In this document: piece after piece, positions 22,827 through 32,489 of the stretch
How the letters are laid out: the number at the start of each line of letters is the position of its first letter
How positions within the stretch are numbered: the stretch's first letter is position 1
The notes under the pieces: model-generated
Database searches by the model: none
The model's input: the letters and a program-made list of their open reading frames with translations, nothing else
What the model was told of the DNA's origin: nothing
Position numbers and translations under genes: made by a program
NCBI GenBank assembly: GCA_019915135.1
Contig: JAHLMK010000021.1
Location: 310,001-374,000, forward strand
DNA length: 64,000 nucleotides
From: Strobilurus pachycystidiatus
Taxonomy: Eukaryota > Basidiomycota > Agaricomycetes > Agaricales > Physalacriaceae
Reading direction: 5' to 3'

Positions 22827-24133
22827 TCACCGCACAGTGGCAAAACGGTCGGAGTTGGGAGCGTCATCCACACTCGAAGTGGATTTTTTGAGCTCACTTT
22901 GAGACCGGGCCTTTGATTTCGGACGCAGTAGTGAAGAGAGACTCATCGAGGATGATGAGCTTGGTAATAGTCGAGGCTTCAACTGAGGAATGGTGGGAGC
23001 CAGATGCTTGCTCGCATGCTTCTTGTACCGCGTAATCCAATCTTCCTTCCCCGCCATGGACTTGTCCAACCACTGCAACCGGCGTATCACCCGCTCCATA
23101 TCGCGCCCATTGTAATAGTTATGTCCACCCCTCGGATACTCGATGGGCATAGCGGCGAACGGCGCCGGGTCCTCGAAGAAGAGGGAGAACTCGCATTCCG
23201 ACGCAGGGACGTTGTACAGCCGACCGCGTATGAAGTAGAGCGGCGTCTCGGTGAAATGGCGGTAGCCCAGCGACAGCGGAGGGAGCGAGGGCACGCCATC
23301 GTTGTACGCCTTGACGCAGTGCTCGATGAATTCTGCCTTTTCGCGGAAGGATGCAGCGAGTTCGCGCCAGTATTGTACGAATGGGGCGTCCCCTACGCGT
23401 GGGGCGCCGAACGAGACGAGCTTGAGCCGTCGGCAGGTGGCGGGGAGGGGAATCTTGCCGAGTAAGACATCCATGGTTAGGAGATACGAGACGGCGCCTC
23501 CCATACTGTGGCCCGTGATGACAAGCTCCTCGGCCTCTGGGTGCTCCTTGAATCCTTTCGCGATCCCGGCGTAGACCTGATCGCGCACGCCCTTGTACAG
23601 TGCCCAGAATCCAGTGTGGACGACGCCGCGACCGGAGCGATGGCGATGGTAGAGCGTGCGGAGGTCCTGCATGGTCTGGGAGATCGAGGATGTTCCCGAA
23701 GTGGCGGCAATGAGCTGCTTGGAGTGTGTACGATACGCGACGTAGGAGTGCAGATGCGATACGCGGCCAAAGTACTCGGCTACCCATACCGAGCCGCGGA
23801 GAGTCTCGTAGCCTTCCAGAGGAAAGTTGGGCTGGATCATGCTGTCCAGGTTGTCAAGGATGAAGGACACGGGAACGATGTTGTTGGATGCGATCTCGGC
23901 GTACTGGCCTGTGGTCGTGGTCAGTGTGAGTTGCAGTAATACAATGCAGAATTACCTATCTCAGCCAACTCGAGCTCGACATCCACCGGCGCCAGATCCT
24001 TCTGAGTCAGGGTATAGGAGGAGTAGGATGCGACGACTTTGGCTGCCCATCTGAAGTTTGCCAGTTTCTCTGCCCGATAATGCGCGCGCTGGGCGTCGGT
24101 GAGGACGACTTTAGGCGCTTTGACTTTCGACAT
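22827..24133 (-). CDS. Class 3 lipase-like alpha/beta hydrolase, copy 1
   Basis: Intracellular-looking lipase_3 fold hydrolase (no signal peptide). Exon 1 starts at ATG 24133 (MSKVKAPKVVLTDAQR) and ends in ELAEIG. The intron at about 23953-23908 has phase 1 and joins it to QYAEIASNNIVPVSFILDN. The catalytic triad can be placed: Ser in GHSMGGAVSYLL, Asp in KAYNDGVPSLPP, His in RGGHNYYNG. The oxyanion region is ATSGT and the lid-side strand is RSGRGVVHTGFWALY. The C-terminal 80 residues are basic and serine-rich (LLPSSSSSMSLSSLLRPKSK) and lack a membrane helix, unlike the neighbouring paralogue. It is head to head with that paralogue at 24411, sharing a 277-bp promoter region. Substrate (mono-, di- or triacylglycerol) cannot be told. 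Confidence 0.88.
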
Positions 24134-24410
24134 GGCGAACGGACAGGAAGGAACATGTAAAAATGCGAGGGTGGTGGTGAAAAGGATGGCCGTGCCGCTC
24201 AGTCAGCGAGATGACAATCCGGCTTTCAATCTGCCGTTCATCTTGTTTCGACTTACTACTCCAATGCACTGTTTCGCCTGAGCTTTCAGCTCTAAGCTGT
24301 GACGGCGACGACTACGGGCATTGCATCCCGCAGCCCGCTCGCTGTTCATCTTGCACGACGTCGACACACAGCACACGACCCTCCGGCCGACCCATTCCTT
24401 CATCCCCGCA
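24134..24410. promoter_or_regulatory. Shared bidirectional promoter of the lipase pair
   Basis: Only 277 bp separate the two divergent lipase start codons, so both promoters must lie here and co-regulation is likely. No particular factor site is claimed. Confidence 0.55.
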
Positions 24411-25641
24411 ATGCGCGGCTCCAAGGACGCCCAAAAGCTTATGTACCTCTCTGAGCGTGAAGAGAATTTCAGGTGGATAGCCAAACTCATTGCCTCGCGT
24501 TCCTCCCGTGTCCTCACTGTGAATGACCTCGCCCCACCGGACATTGAATCCGAATTTGAGCAGATAGGTGTGGCTGCATTCATTCAACTCTGACTTCTAT
24601 CAACTCAACATCCTTCAGGCCAGTTTGCTGAAATTGCATCCAACAACACGGTGCCGATATCCTTCATACTCGACAATATCGACCAGCTCGTCGAGCCGCG
24701 CTTTCCTCTTGAAGACTACCACGCCCTCAAAGGCTCCATCCTCGTCGCAGACTTCTTTGGCCGTGTTGCCGACCTCCACGCATACGCTGCCTACCGCCCG
24801 TCTACTAAGCAGCTCATCGTAGCCATATCCGGCACGACCGGGCCCGTGCAAGCTGTCCAGGACCTCCGATTCCTCTTCACTCCACATCCCTCTGGCCGAG
24901 GGCGCGTGCATACCGGATTCTGGGCTCTTTACAACGGGCTCAAGGACTTGCTGCTTGATGCCATATCCAAAGGGCTCCAGCAACACGACGTGCAGGAGCT
25001 CGTCCTTACAGGACACAGCATGGGCGGCGCTGTCTCCTACCTTCTTGCTCTTGACCTCATCACCGGAACGATCGACCTACCCAGCCACCTCAAGGTAGTC
25101 TCATATGGCTCCCCTCGCACCGGAGACAAGAAGTTTGTTAAATACTGGCGGGAATGTGCGGCGTCCTTCCGACAGACGCGCGCCCTGACGGAATTGTGCG
25201 TGAAAGGGTACAACGATGGTGTCCACGCGCTGCCGCCGCACTTCCTCTGGTATCGCCACATCGCAGAAGATTGCTTCTATCTGGTGCATGGACGCCTTTT
25301 TCGCGTCCCATCCTCCGAATGCGAGGCATCGCTGTTTGATGTGCCTCCCAGTGCAGACGCACCTCTACATCCCAGAGGGGGACACAACTATTATAATGGC
25401 CACGATATGGAAAAGGTCCTTCGGCGCCTCAAGCTGGTCAACGTCACCCACAAAGACTGGATTGAGGTTTACTTGGCTGCGGATGGTGAGTATATGAATT
25501 CGCCTGCAGAATGGGAAGCTAACATCGGTAGATGCTTTCCAGAAAGCCGTCGATAAGCTGTCGCGTTCAAATAGCAGTCGAATGTTCATTGCACTGGTGT
25601 TCGTGGTATTCGCTGCCTTCCTATATCAAGTCTATAGTTGA
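24411..25641 (+). CDS. Class 3 lipase-like hydrolase with C-terminal membrane anchor, copy 2
   Basis: Three exons, 24411-24567, 24619-25485 and 25532-25641, give 377 residues. The paralogue relation to the gene at 22827 is plain: same exon-1 length and phase-1 intron (EQIG / QFAEIASNN), same GHSMGGAVSYLL nucleophile elbow, same YNDGVHALPP Asp and RGGHNYYNG His. The last exon differs. After a phase-1 intron it codes a polar hinge and a hydrophobic tail (MFIALVFVVFAAFLYQVYS) ending at the stop, which reads as a C-terminal tail anchor. The two lipases may therefore work in different places, one soluble and one on an internal membrane. The anchor exists only if the last intron (25486-25531) is removed; reading through gives a different short end. 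Confidence 0.87.
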
Positions 25642-25947
25642 AGAGCTCGGAACCGCGACCGAGCCCACTCGCTGTGAGGGTGGAGGACCTGGGGTCAACG
25701 TCTTTGCAGAAGAGGACGGTGGGCGATATACATCTATACTCTTACTGGCCGAGCACACTCTCCATGAAAACTACGAGCCCCATCCGTTGACGTCGCAGCG
25801 GTGGCAGTTCATTGTTAGGCAAAAGAGCACTTTAGTCGAAGAGTTCGCTGTTTCTTCCCAGCCACGTTACATATAGACACTCTACATAGATCGGACACAT
25901 ATACACTGTTGTACATTAGTTAGAATTACATGCATCGTTCAACTTAT

Positions 25948-26567
25948 TCAACGCCGGCCTTCGACCATGATGATGTGGTAGCCAAAGTTGGTCTTTACAA
26001 GTCCAGAGATGATTGGTTTGTCAACAGTAGAGGGTGTCAGTGCGAATGCGGCATCTTGGAATGCGCCGACCTGTATCCAAGAGTAAGTACACTAATAGAG
26101 GACGACAGGTAGTAGGACGTAGGACGTACCATGCTTCCCCTCGTCTGCCATCCAAGACTGCCACCAGCTGTTGATCCACGTTAGGCGTGACACCCATCTT
26201 CAACTGGGAACCCACCTTTGGCCTTATCCTCGGAGTACTCCTGCGCGACCTTGTTGAACGCGATGCCTTCCTGCAGGCAAGATGATATTCAGCGGAACAC
26301 CGTAAAGCAATAACCCATACATACCTGGATCTTCGTCAACGCCTCCGTAGCCTTCGAGTGCTTCTCGCACAAAATATGCCGCACGTTGATGGCGGTGGCG
26401 GCTTTCAGTCCACCTTTGCCCTATACGTGTACATTGTCAAGATGTACTAAGCAACTAGAGTCAGATGGGCGGCACACCTTCGACTTTCCAGAGTCCTCCG
26501 CGTCATCGGAGCCAGATTTCGACTTTTTGTCGTTCTTGCTGGTGGTCGCGGCAGCCTTCTTCGCCAT
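25948..26567 (-). CDS. Parvulin-type peptidyl-prolyl isomerase (human PIN4/Par14-like)
   Basis: Small nuclear/nucleolar prolyl isomerase of the Par14 type, linked to pre-rRNA processing. It is spread over five short exons. The ATG at 26567 starts [17 protein letters not shown], a basic disordered tail. Splicing at GTGTGC...GTATAG gives the parvulin core [20 protein letters not shown], then [59 protein letters not shown] and [12 protein letters not shown] before the TGA at 25948. All parvulin landmarks (RHIL, FNxxAxxYS, GGxLGW, FxxAAF, GYHI) are present in order. The introns at about 26484, 26327, 26205 and 26130 each restore frame. Expected length about 130 residues. It is not the WW-domain Pin1 type, since no WW domain precedes the core. 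Confidence 0.88.
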
Positions 26568-26776
26568 CCGAATCGCGAGCTGTCGACGAGTCGATGATCG
26601 ACGTTCAAGGGAGAGATGGCTTTGGTTGTAGGGTTAGGGTTTCACCTTCATTGAACTCGGACTGAGATACATTGCGCGTATGTAACTTCTTAGCCCACCC
26701 ATACAGTAAGTTTCAGTATTGCTTGTACGTCTTCACCAGTACATCTTTCAGATCTCTTGACATCGTGTAGTCGCGA

Positions 26777-27913
26777 CTAATATACAGTCTTGAAACAGAC
26801 GAGTTTATGACCATCGCTCCCGTCTTCGGGTTTCCAGTGTTTCTTCTGGTGCTCAGGCAAACACTATATTCATTGGAGTCAGCAATCAATGCTGAGTGTT
26901 GAGCATCGGACGGTGAGCTTACATAGCGAACGGTGCGACACCTGCAGGCAAGAGCATATGAGGATAAGTCATGAAGTTACGACTTCAAACGTCTGAAACT
27001 TACCGAGCACACGCTTTGAGATCTTCTGTCTTCTTGCATCCCGGGTACGCGCAATCATCCCAATTCTTCAAGAACCCTCTCATACCCTTGATCTCGTTCT
27101 TGAAGTCTGGATCCCTGAATATGGCCTGTAGGCGCGTGCACACCGTGCCCAACAACGTCCCTCGATATCTCGGACCCCATTTCTTCAGCCATGGCAGCAG
27201 TTTCGCCTTCAGCCCATTCTCCTTCGTGAACAGCGTGTTCATCGACTTGCGATAGATGGTGCACAGCGTCCCGAGCAGCTGGATCGCGTCGGCGAGCGTC
27301 TCGTGGTACTGGGGCTCGCTAAAGTCGCGTTTGGGGTGAAGCATGCGCTCGTCCCACTTGGGCGCCATCGAAATGATGCGCTCGGACAGCACAATGGGAA
27401 GTTGCTTGCCCAGCTCGGCGTCGCTGCGGAAGAAGTGGAAAAAGTAGGGCACGTGTTGTACGGCGACTAGCATGGCGAGGTACGCGTTGTGGAGGCGCAT
27501 GTCCTCGACGAGGGTTTGGGGAATGGCCGGATGGGTTATGGGAGGGGGGTCAATGAATGTCTGGACTGTTTTGGGGAGATATAGAGCGCAGAATTGAGAC
27601 CACTGAGGATCCTGTTTCGCCTGTGGTTCCTGTCCATTACGACCGATCTATACACATCTCCAGCGTGTGGCCCAAGAAAAGCCGTGGGGGTTACCTACAT
27701 ATACATTAATCTGGTTCATCTTGTTGAGCTCGTCTAGTCCTGTTCCTTGAGAGGCATTGAGGCCTGCCGGCAGGTGATGAGAGCGAATGGGATAATCTCG
27801 CGCCCAGACTTGCCGAGGACTGTCGCAAATTCCTCTGCAGTGACGATGTTGGGACAAGTCTTGTATAAGTATGCTTTCTGGGCTGCCTTTTGGCTGTCAG
27901 TATATGTCGAGGT
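26777..27913 (-). CDS. MYND zinc-finger protein
   Basis: Cytosolic or nuclear protein of a family expanded in basidiomycetes; MYND fingers bind proline-rich partners. The clear part is QWSQFCALYLPKTVQTF, NAYLAMLVAVQHVPYFFHFF, MAPKWDERMLHPKRDFSEPQYHETL and MRGFLKNWDDCAYPGC, then KKTEDLKACAR / CRTVRY / CLPEHQKKHWK...GHKLVC. The MYND ligands (C..C, C..C, C, H, H, C) are split over three exons. The stop TAG is at 26777. The N terminus is uncertain. A frame from ATG 27913 runs through GKSGREIIPFALITC but stops at about 27735 (KEQD then TAG), while LDELNKMNQINVY continues in another frame. Either an unseen small intron or a 1-base lesion lies there. It is head to head with F-box copy 2 (117 bp apart). 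Confidence 0.75.
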
Positions 27914-28030
27914 CATGGCCGCAATAGAGCAAAGGATGCTGCCGCATCGGCATGATCAGAAACTGGACGATCAAGCAAGTTTAAACAACGTGGCTCTCAC
28001 TGTGACCAGCAAGTACACAAGTAGGGCTGT

Positions 28031-29579
28031 ATGGCTCTGCCCGAACTTCCTTATGACGCGTGGAGGGGAGTAGCCTCACATGTCTCTGAAGAGGATCTGA
28101 CACGACTCTACTCTGTCAACTCGGCCTTTCTGCACGAATATCTGCCTGTGCGTTACAACACGCTTTCACTGGGTCGCTATGGGTACAGATCAGGTCTGGC
28201 CAAACGCTACGGGTAGCTTTTCTTCTCAGTCGTCGTAATCCCACTCATGCAATAGGTAATAGAGACCCAGACGTCTGCCATTTAGTCCGCAAAATTGAAA
28301 TAGACTATCGTCCTCGGTACTCGGAAGATCATCTGTCTCTTGAGTTGATACCAGCAGAGCGTTTCCTCACCGATGTATGACCTTTCAGCTCTGGATTGAT
28401 CAAACGAGGTACTTAACCTCTTACACAGACCGCAAGCGACCAAAGTGTCGTCCTAGAGACCATTATACGAAACCTGCTACATGTTCGCGAAATCTCGATT
28501 GCTTGGGGTGCCACCCTACTCCAGAACGCGGATACCTCAAACTTCGACTACTCGATGTTTGCCATTTTGTGGGAGCATCTGGCCAGTACCTTGACATCAC
28601 TCGAGCTGCGTGTGTCCCTTGCACAGCTGAGGTCGATAATTCCGCTCGATCGACGCATCCACTTCCCTCGCCTCGAGATACTCGACCTCCGTTTGCGATC
28701 CCCAAGGAACCCTCCTCCAGGACCGCTCAATTTTGACTTTCTCTCAAATAGCAGTGCTCTTCACAAACTGTCGGTTGACGCCAATCTTGACATGACGGCA
28801 CTCTTTCAGGCGTTGCCTACAGACATGTCTCTGCGCGAACTTCACATGGATTACGCAACCTGTGACCACGTCATCTTCTCGGAGCTTCTTTCCTCTCACT
28901 TCTGCACGTTGACTATACTCGGTATAAATGACCAGATGGAATTCTTCGTTAACGAATGGATTGACGGGGAGGTATCAGTACGTCCTTCTTCGTCGATTAC
29001 GCCGAGGCTAGAGGTTTTGTGGCTCGACTCAGGTACACCTGATAGGTGGGCTTCCCCTCCATTGGGCACCGAGTTCAAGGATCTATTACAATCGGTGACG
29101 AGCTCCTTGACAGAGCTTCATCTATCACTGGGTGCCATGTCTTACGATGACTTATTGTCTCTCGTGACTCTGTTCCCGAAAGAATGTCCTCTACGCTCCT
29201 TCCAAACGAGTGTACAAGCCATAGGACCAAACATATTTGACGTCCTTGTAACGTCCTTCCCAAATCTCACATCTCTGTACTTGCAACATCTGTCGATACA
29301 CGGAGGAGTGGACCAGATTGAAGGTGTTGCAGCCTCAGAGCTTGTAAGTTCACATCCTACCTACTTGGCGGGACCTCATCGATGTAATGATTGCAGGAGA
29401 TATTCGAACAAGAAATGGGCCGTCGGTCTTATTCCGGCTGGAATCTACAGAAATTTTTCAATTACAGTCTTCGCGTTGAGGACGATACTGGTGCTATAAT
29501 CAGCGTCGAAGAGCTCATGGCAGAGAGCAACCGTATCAAAGCAGCATTACAGAATGCCTGTCCGCTTGCGCATATATAG
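28031..29579 (+). CDS. F-box/LRR-like protein, copy 2
   Basis: Paralogue of the genes at 20569 and 30059. It opens MALPELPYDAWRGVASHV (F-box-like) and has the same three introns. The body is leucine-rich (HLASTLTSLEL, FPRLEILDLRL, LHKLSVDANLDMTALFQAL, FPNLTSLYLQHLSIHGG). The tail EIFEQEMGRRSYSGWNLQKF is coded in the last exon, ending at 29579. It shares more with copy 3 (SVVLETIIRNL.HVREISIAWG, HGGVDQIEG) than with copy 1. Its first 70 upstream bases are near-copies of those before copy 3. It starts 117 bp from the divergent MYND gene. Probable SCF substrate adaptor; target unknown. No disabling change seen. Confidence 0.8.
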
Positions 29580-29779
29580 GACCCAATGCTTTTGACTGCT
29601 GGCCTCATTCTGTTTGTGACTGTGCCACTGTTATAATGGCAGCCTAGTTCTCTGATTCTGCCTAATAGTGTATGATATTGTTGTCCTCGTCTGAATGTTA
29701 TCTCGGATGCCTTTGTGCGTAGTATAATTATAAGAGATGACCTGGTCGCAATTCAAAGTGGCGGTTGATGGTTGTCTTT

Positions 29780-29980
29780 GGATCGCGTCGGCGAGCGTCT
29801 CGTGGTACTGGGGCTCGCTAAAGTCGCGTTTGGGGTGGAGCATGCGCTCGTCCCACTTGGGCGCCATTGTGATAATGTGTTCGGACACGCAATGGGAAGC
29901 TGCTTGCCTAGTTCGGCATCGCTGCGGAAGAAGTAGAAAAAGTAGGGCACGGGTTTGACGGCGACTAGCATGGCGAGGTA
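29780..29980 (-). pseudogene. Partial copy of the MYND gene (broken)
   Basis: About 200 bp nearly identical to 27281-27482 of the MYND gene, in the same orientation relative to the next F-box gene. It codes YLAMLVAVKPVPYFFYFFRS and, in another frame, MAPKWDERMLHPKRDFSEP. The two frames are separated by a 1-base deletion near 29888 (CGGACACGC against CGGACAGCAC in the parent). It lacks the N-terminal exons, the rest of the body and the zinc finger. It marks the edge of the duplication that produced F-box copy 3 and should be non-functional, although it could still be transcribed. Confidence 0.8.
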
Positions 29981-30058
29981 GTATACCAGCGCGATCAGAA
30001 ACTCGACAATCAAGCAACTTCAAACAACGTGGCTCTCACTGTTACCAAGTAGTGCTGT

Positions 30059-31604
30059 ATGGCACTGCCTGAACTCCCTTATGACGCTTGGAGGGGAGTA
30101 GCCGCCCATCTCTCTAAAAAGGATCTGAGAGGACTCTACACTGTCAACTCGGCCTTTCTGCACGAATATCTGCCTGCGCGGTACAACACGCTTTCTTTGA
30201 CTCGCTATGGGTACAAATCAGGCCTGGTCAAACGCTACGGGTAGCTTTCCCCATAGTCGTCGTAATTCTACTCATGCAAAATTTGATAGAGACCCAGACG
30301 TTTGCCATCTAGTCCGCAGGATTGAAATAGACTATCGGAGTGGGTTTAGAGATTATCAGTCGCGGGATCCAGACGTAGAGCGTTCCCTTTGCGATGTATG
30401 ATTCTTTTCAGCCAGGAATGACAAGAGGCACTTAATCCCTTCCACAGACCGCAAGCGACCAAAGCGTCGTTCTAGAGACGATTATACGAAACCTGCACCA
30501 TGTTCGCGAAATTTCGATCGCCTGGGGTGACAGCACAGTGAGCCTGTTGTTCCCGGCAACCATCGACTACTCGATGTTTTCCATTCTGTGGGAGCATCTG
30601 GCCGGTACCTTGACATCACTGGAAGTGTATGTGTCCCACGAACAGTTCAGGTCGATGATTCCGCCCGATCGACGCATACACTTCCCTTGCCTCAAAAAAT
30701 TCCACTTCCATTTCCGATACGCACTCACCCCTCCCAAAAATCCAGTCAGTCTTGGATTTATATCAAACAGCAGCGCTCTTCAAAACTTGTCAGTCGGCGC
30801 CGGTCTTGACATGACTGCGTTCTTCAAAGCGCTGCCTCCGAGTCCAGACATGTCTCTGCGCGAACTTCACCTGGATTTCACATTCTGTGACCACGTCCTC
30901 CTTTCGGAGTTTCTTTCGTCTCACTTCTGCGCACTCACTGTACTCAGTATAAAAGACCAGACCTTTTTCCTTACCGACTGGATCGACGGGAAGCTATCAA
31001 TCCGTCCATCTTTGTCCACTGTGCCGAAGCTGGAGGTTCTGTGGCTCAATACAGGTACACCTGGTCATCGGGCGTTCCCTTCATGGGGAATCGAGTTCAA
31101 GGATATAATACATTCGGTGACGGGCTCCTTGACAGAGCTTCATTTGTCGCTGGGTGTCATGTCCTACGACGACCTAGTGTCTCTCGTGACGTTGTTTCCG
31201 ATGGGCTGTCCTTTACGCTCCTTCGAAACGAAGGTACAAGTCATAGGACCAAACATATTTGACCTTCTTGCAACGTCCTTCCCAAACCTCGTATATCTCT
31301 TCTTGAAGTATCTGTCGATACATGGAGGAGTGGATCAGATTGACGGTGCTGAAGCATCAGAACTCGTGAGTTGACATCCTGCCTACTTGTCAAAGACTTA
31401 TCACAGTAATGATTGTAGGTGATATTCGAACGAGAAATGGGCCGTCGGCATTACTCTGGCTGGAATCTACAGAAGTTTGTTAATGACAGTCTTCGCGATG
31501 AGTACGATACATACGAGAACGGTGCTAGAATCAGCGCCGAAGTGCTCAGGGCAGAGAGTAGCCGTATCAAAGCAGCATTACAGAAGGCCTGTCCTCGCGC
31601 GTAG
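30059..31604 (+). CDS. F-box/LRR-like protein, copy 3
   Basis: Third member of the local F-box family. N terminus MALPELPYDAWRGVAAHL, then KKDLRGLYTVNSAFLHEYL. The leucine-rich body (HLAGTLTSLEVYV, LQNLSVGAGLDMTAFFKAL, SLTELHLSLGVMSYDDL, FPNLVYLFLKYLSIHGG) is followed by the tail FEREMGRRHYSGWNLQKF, with stop at 31604. Intron positions match copies 1 and 2. The leucine-rich body differs from copy 2 mostly at solvent-type positions of the repeats (for example FHFHFRYALTPPKN against LDLRLRSPRNPP), consistent with changing substrate specificity, though this is inference. It lies downstream of a broken MYND fragment, mirroring the MYND/copy 2 arrangement. Confidence 0.8.
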
Positions 31605-31930
31605 ATGGGCCAATGCACTGTACTGTTGGCCTTATTCTAGTTTGTGACTGTCTCGCCATCCTAATGGCCCTAGAGACTCTTGCCTAGATATTGTTATCCT
31701 CGTCTAAACGTTGTTTTGAATACCGTTGTTCGCAAGAGATGACTTTGCCGCATAGTGGCGGTTCAAGTTGGGGTATAAATACAAAATTATGAGAAGAAGT
31801 GTAATACATGATGAAGATTTGAGATTCAATCTTCTGAATCGTTCGCAAGGAATGTGGGTTTTGTTGTCGTTTCGCTGTATGGAATTTTGGGCGAAGACAA
31901 CTAAACATGGCTGAATGTGATCCGAGGAAT
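31605..31930. other. Convergent spacer
   Basis: 3' flanks of F-box copy 3 and the small SR-rich gene. Nothing else recognised. Confidence 0.4.
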
Positions 31931-32281
31931 TCATCCACTGGTGGCGAATTAGCAACCCACCAACGGCGAACGACATCGTAGTACTCACAGGAGTGAAAGA
32001 GTCACGTCTCCGTGCACTTTAGCCTTTATGGTGACCTCCACATCCAGATTGAGATCCAGCCTAAGCTTCAAACTCTCGTTGCCCTCATCTGCCCCTGCTC
32101 CTGCGCCCGGTTTGGGCAGCGGCGGGGGCATCTGCATCGCCTGCTGCTCCGGCTTGTAGTCGTCATAATAGTTATCCGATTCAGTCTCGCTGTACGTGCT
32201 CAGGCTTTTCGCAGGCGCGCGCGAACGACGGCGGCTGCGGTTGGCGTAGCGTTGCGACGAGGGCGAGCGAGATTCGGACAT
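31931..32281 (-). CDS. Small SR-rich protein with C-terminal LDLNLDVEVTIKAKVHGDV module (paralogue B)
   Basis: 99 residues from exons 32281-31989 and 31937-31931. The N terminus is MSESRSPSSQRYANRSRRRS, followed by a Tyr/Asp-rich patch (NYYDDYKPEQQ) and a Pro/Gly linker. The shared module LKLRLDLNLDVEVTIKAKV HGDVTLSLLG ends the protein. The last exon is exactly 7 nt (T GGA TGA) after a phase-2 intron with GTGAGT donor and CCACCAG acceptor, matching paralogues A and C. Without the intron the reading frame would stop a few bases later anyway (SLL, TGA), so the exon is inferred from its conservation in all three copies. Function unknown. Confidence 0.75.
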
Positions 32282-32489
32282 GAGCGGGGATTTTTGGGCG
32301 GACTCAGCCCAGGGCTAACGTGTTATAGTCAGATGTGCTGGAGTTCGGAGTGAATGTCGGAGCAGAATGACGATCGCCTGAAGTGTATGATGCGTCATCG
32401 CAGCAAGGCAAAGATAAAGCTCCAGCGTTGCCACCATTCACAAATGGGGAAACGGAGAAAGCGCTCTATTGCGACGTGACGGATCTTGC

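Noticed and set aside
26629..26643. TAGGGTTAGGG, telomere-like words
   Set aside because: Only two units, inside a gene 5' flank; not a telomere or an interstitial array.
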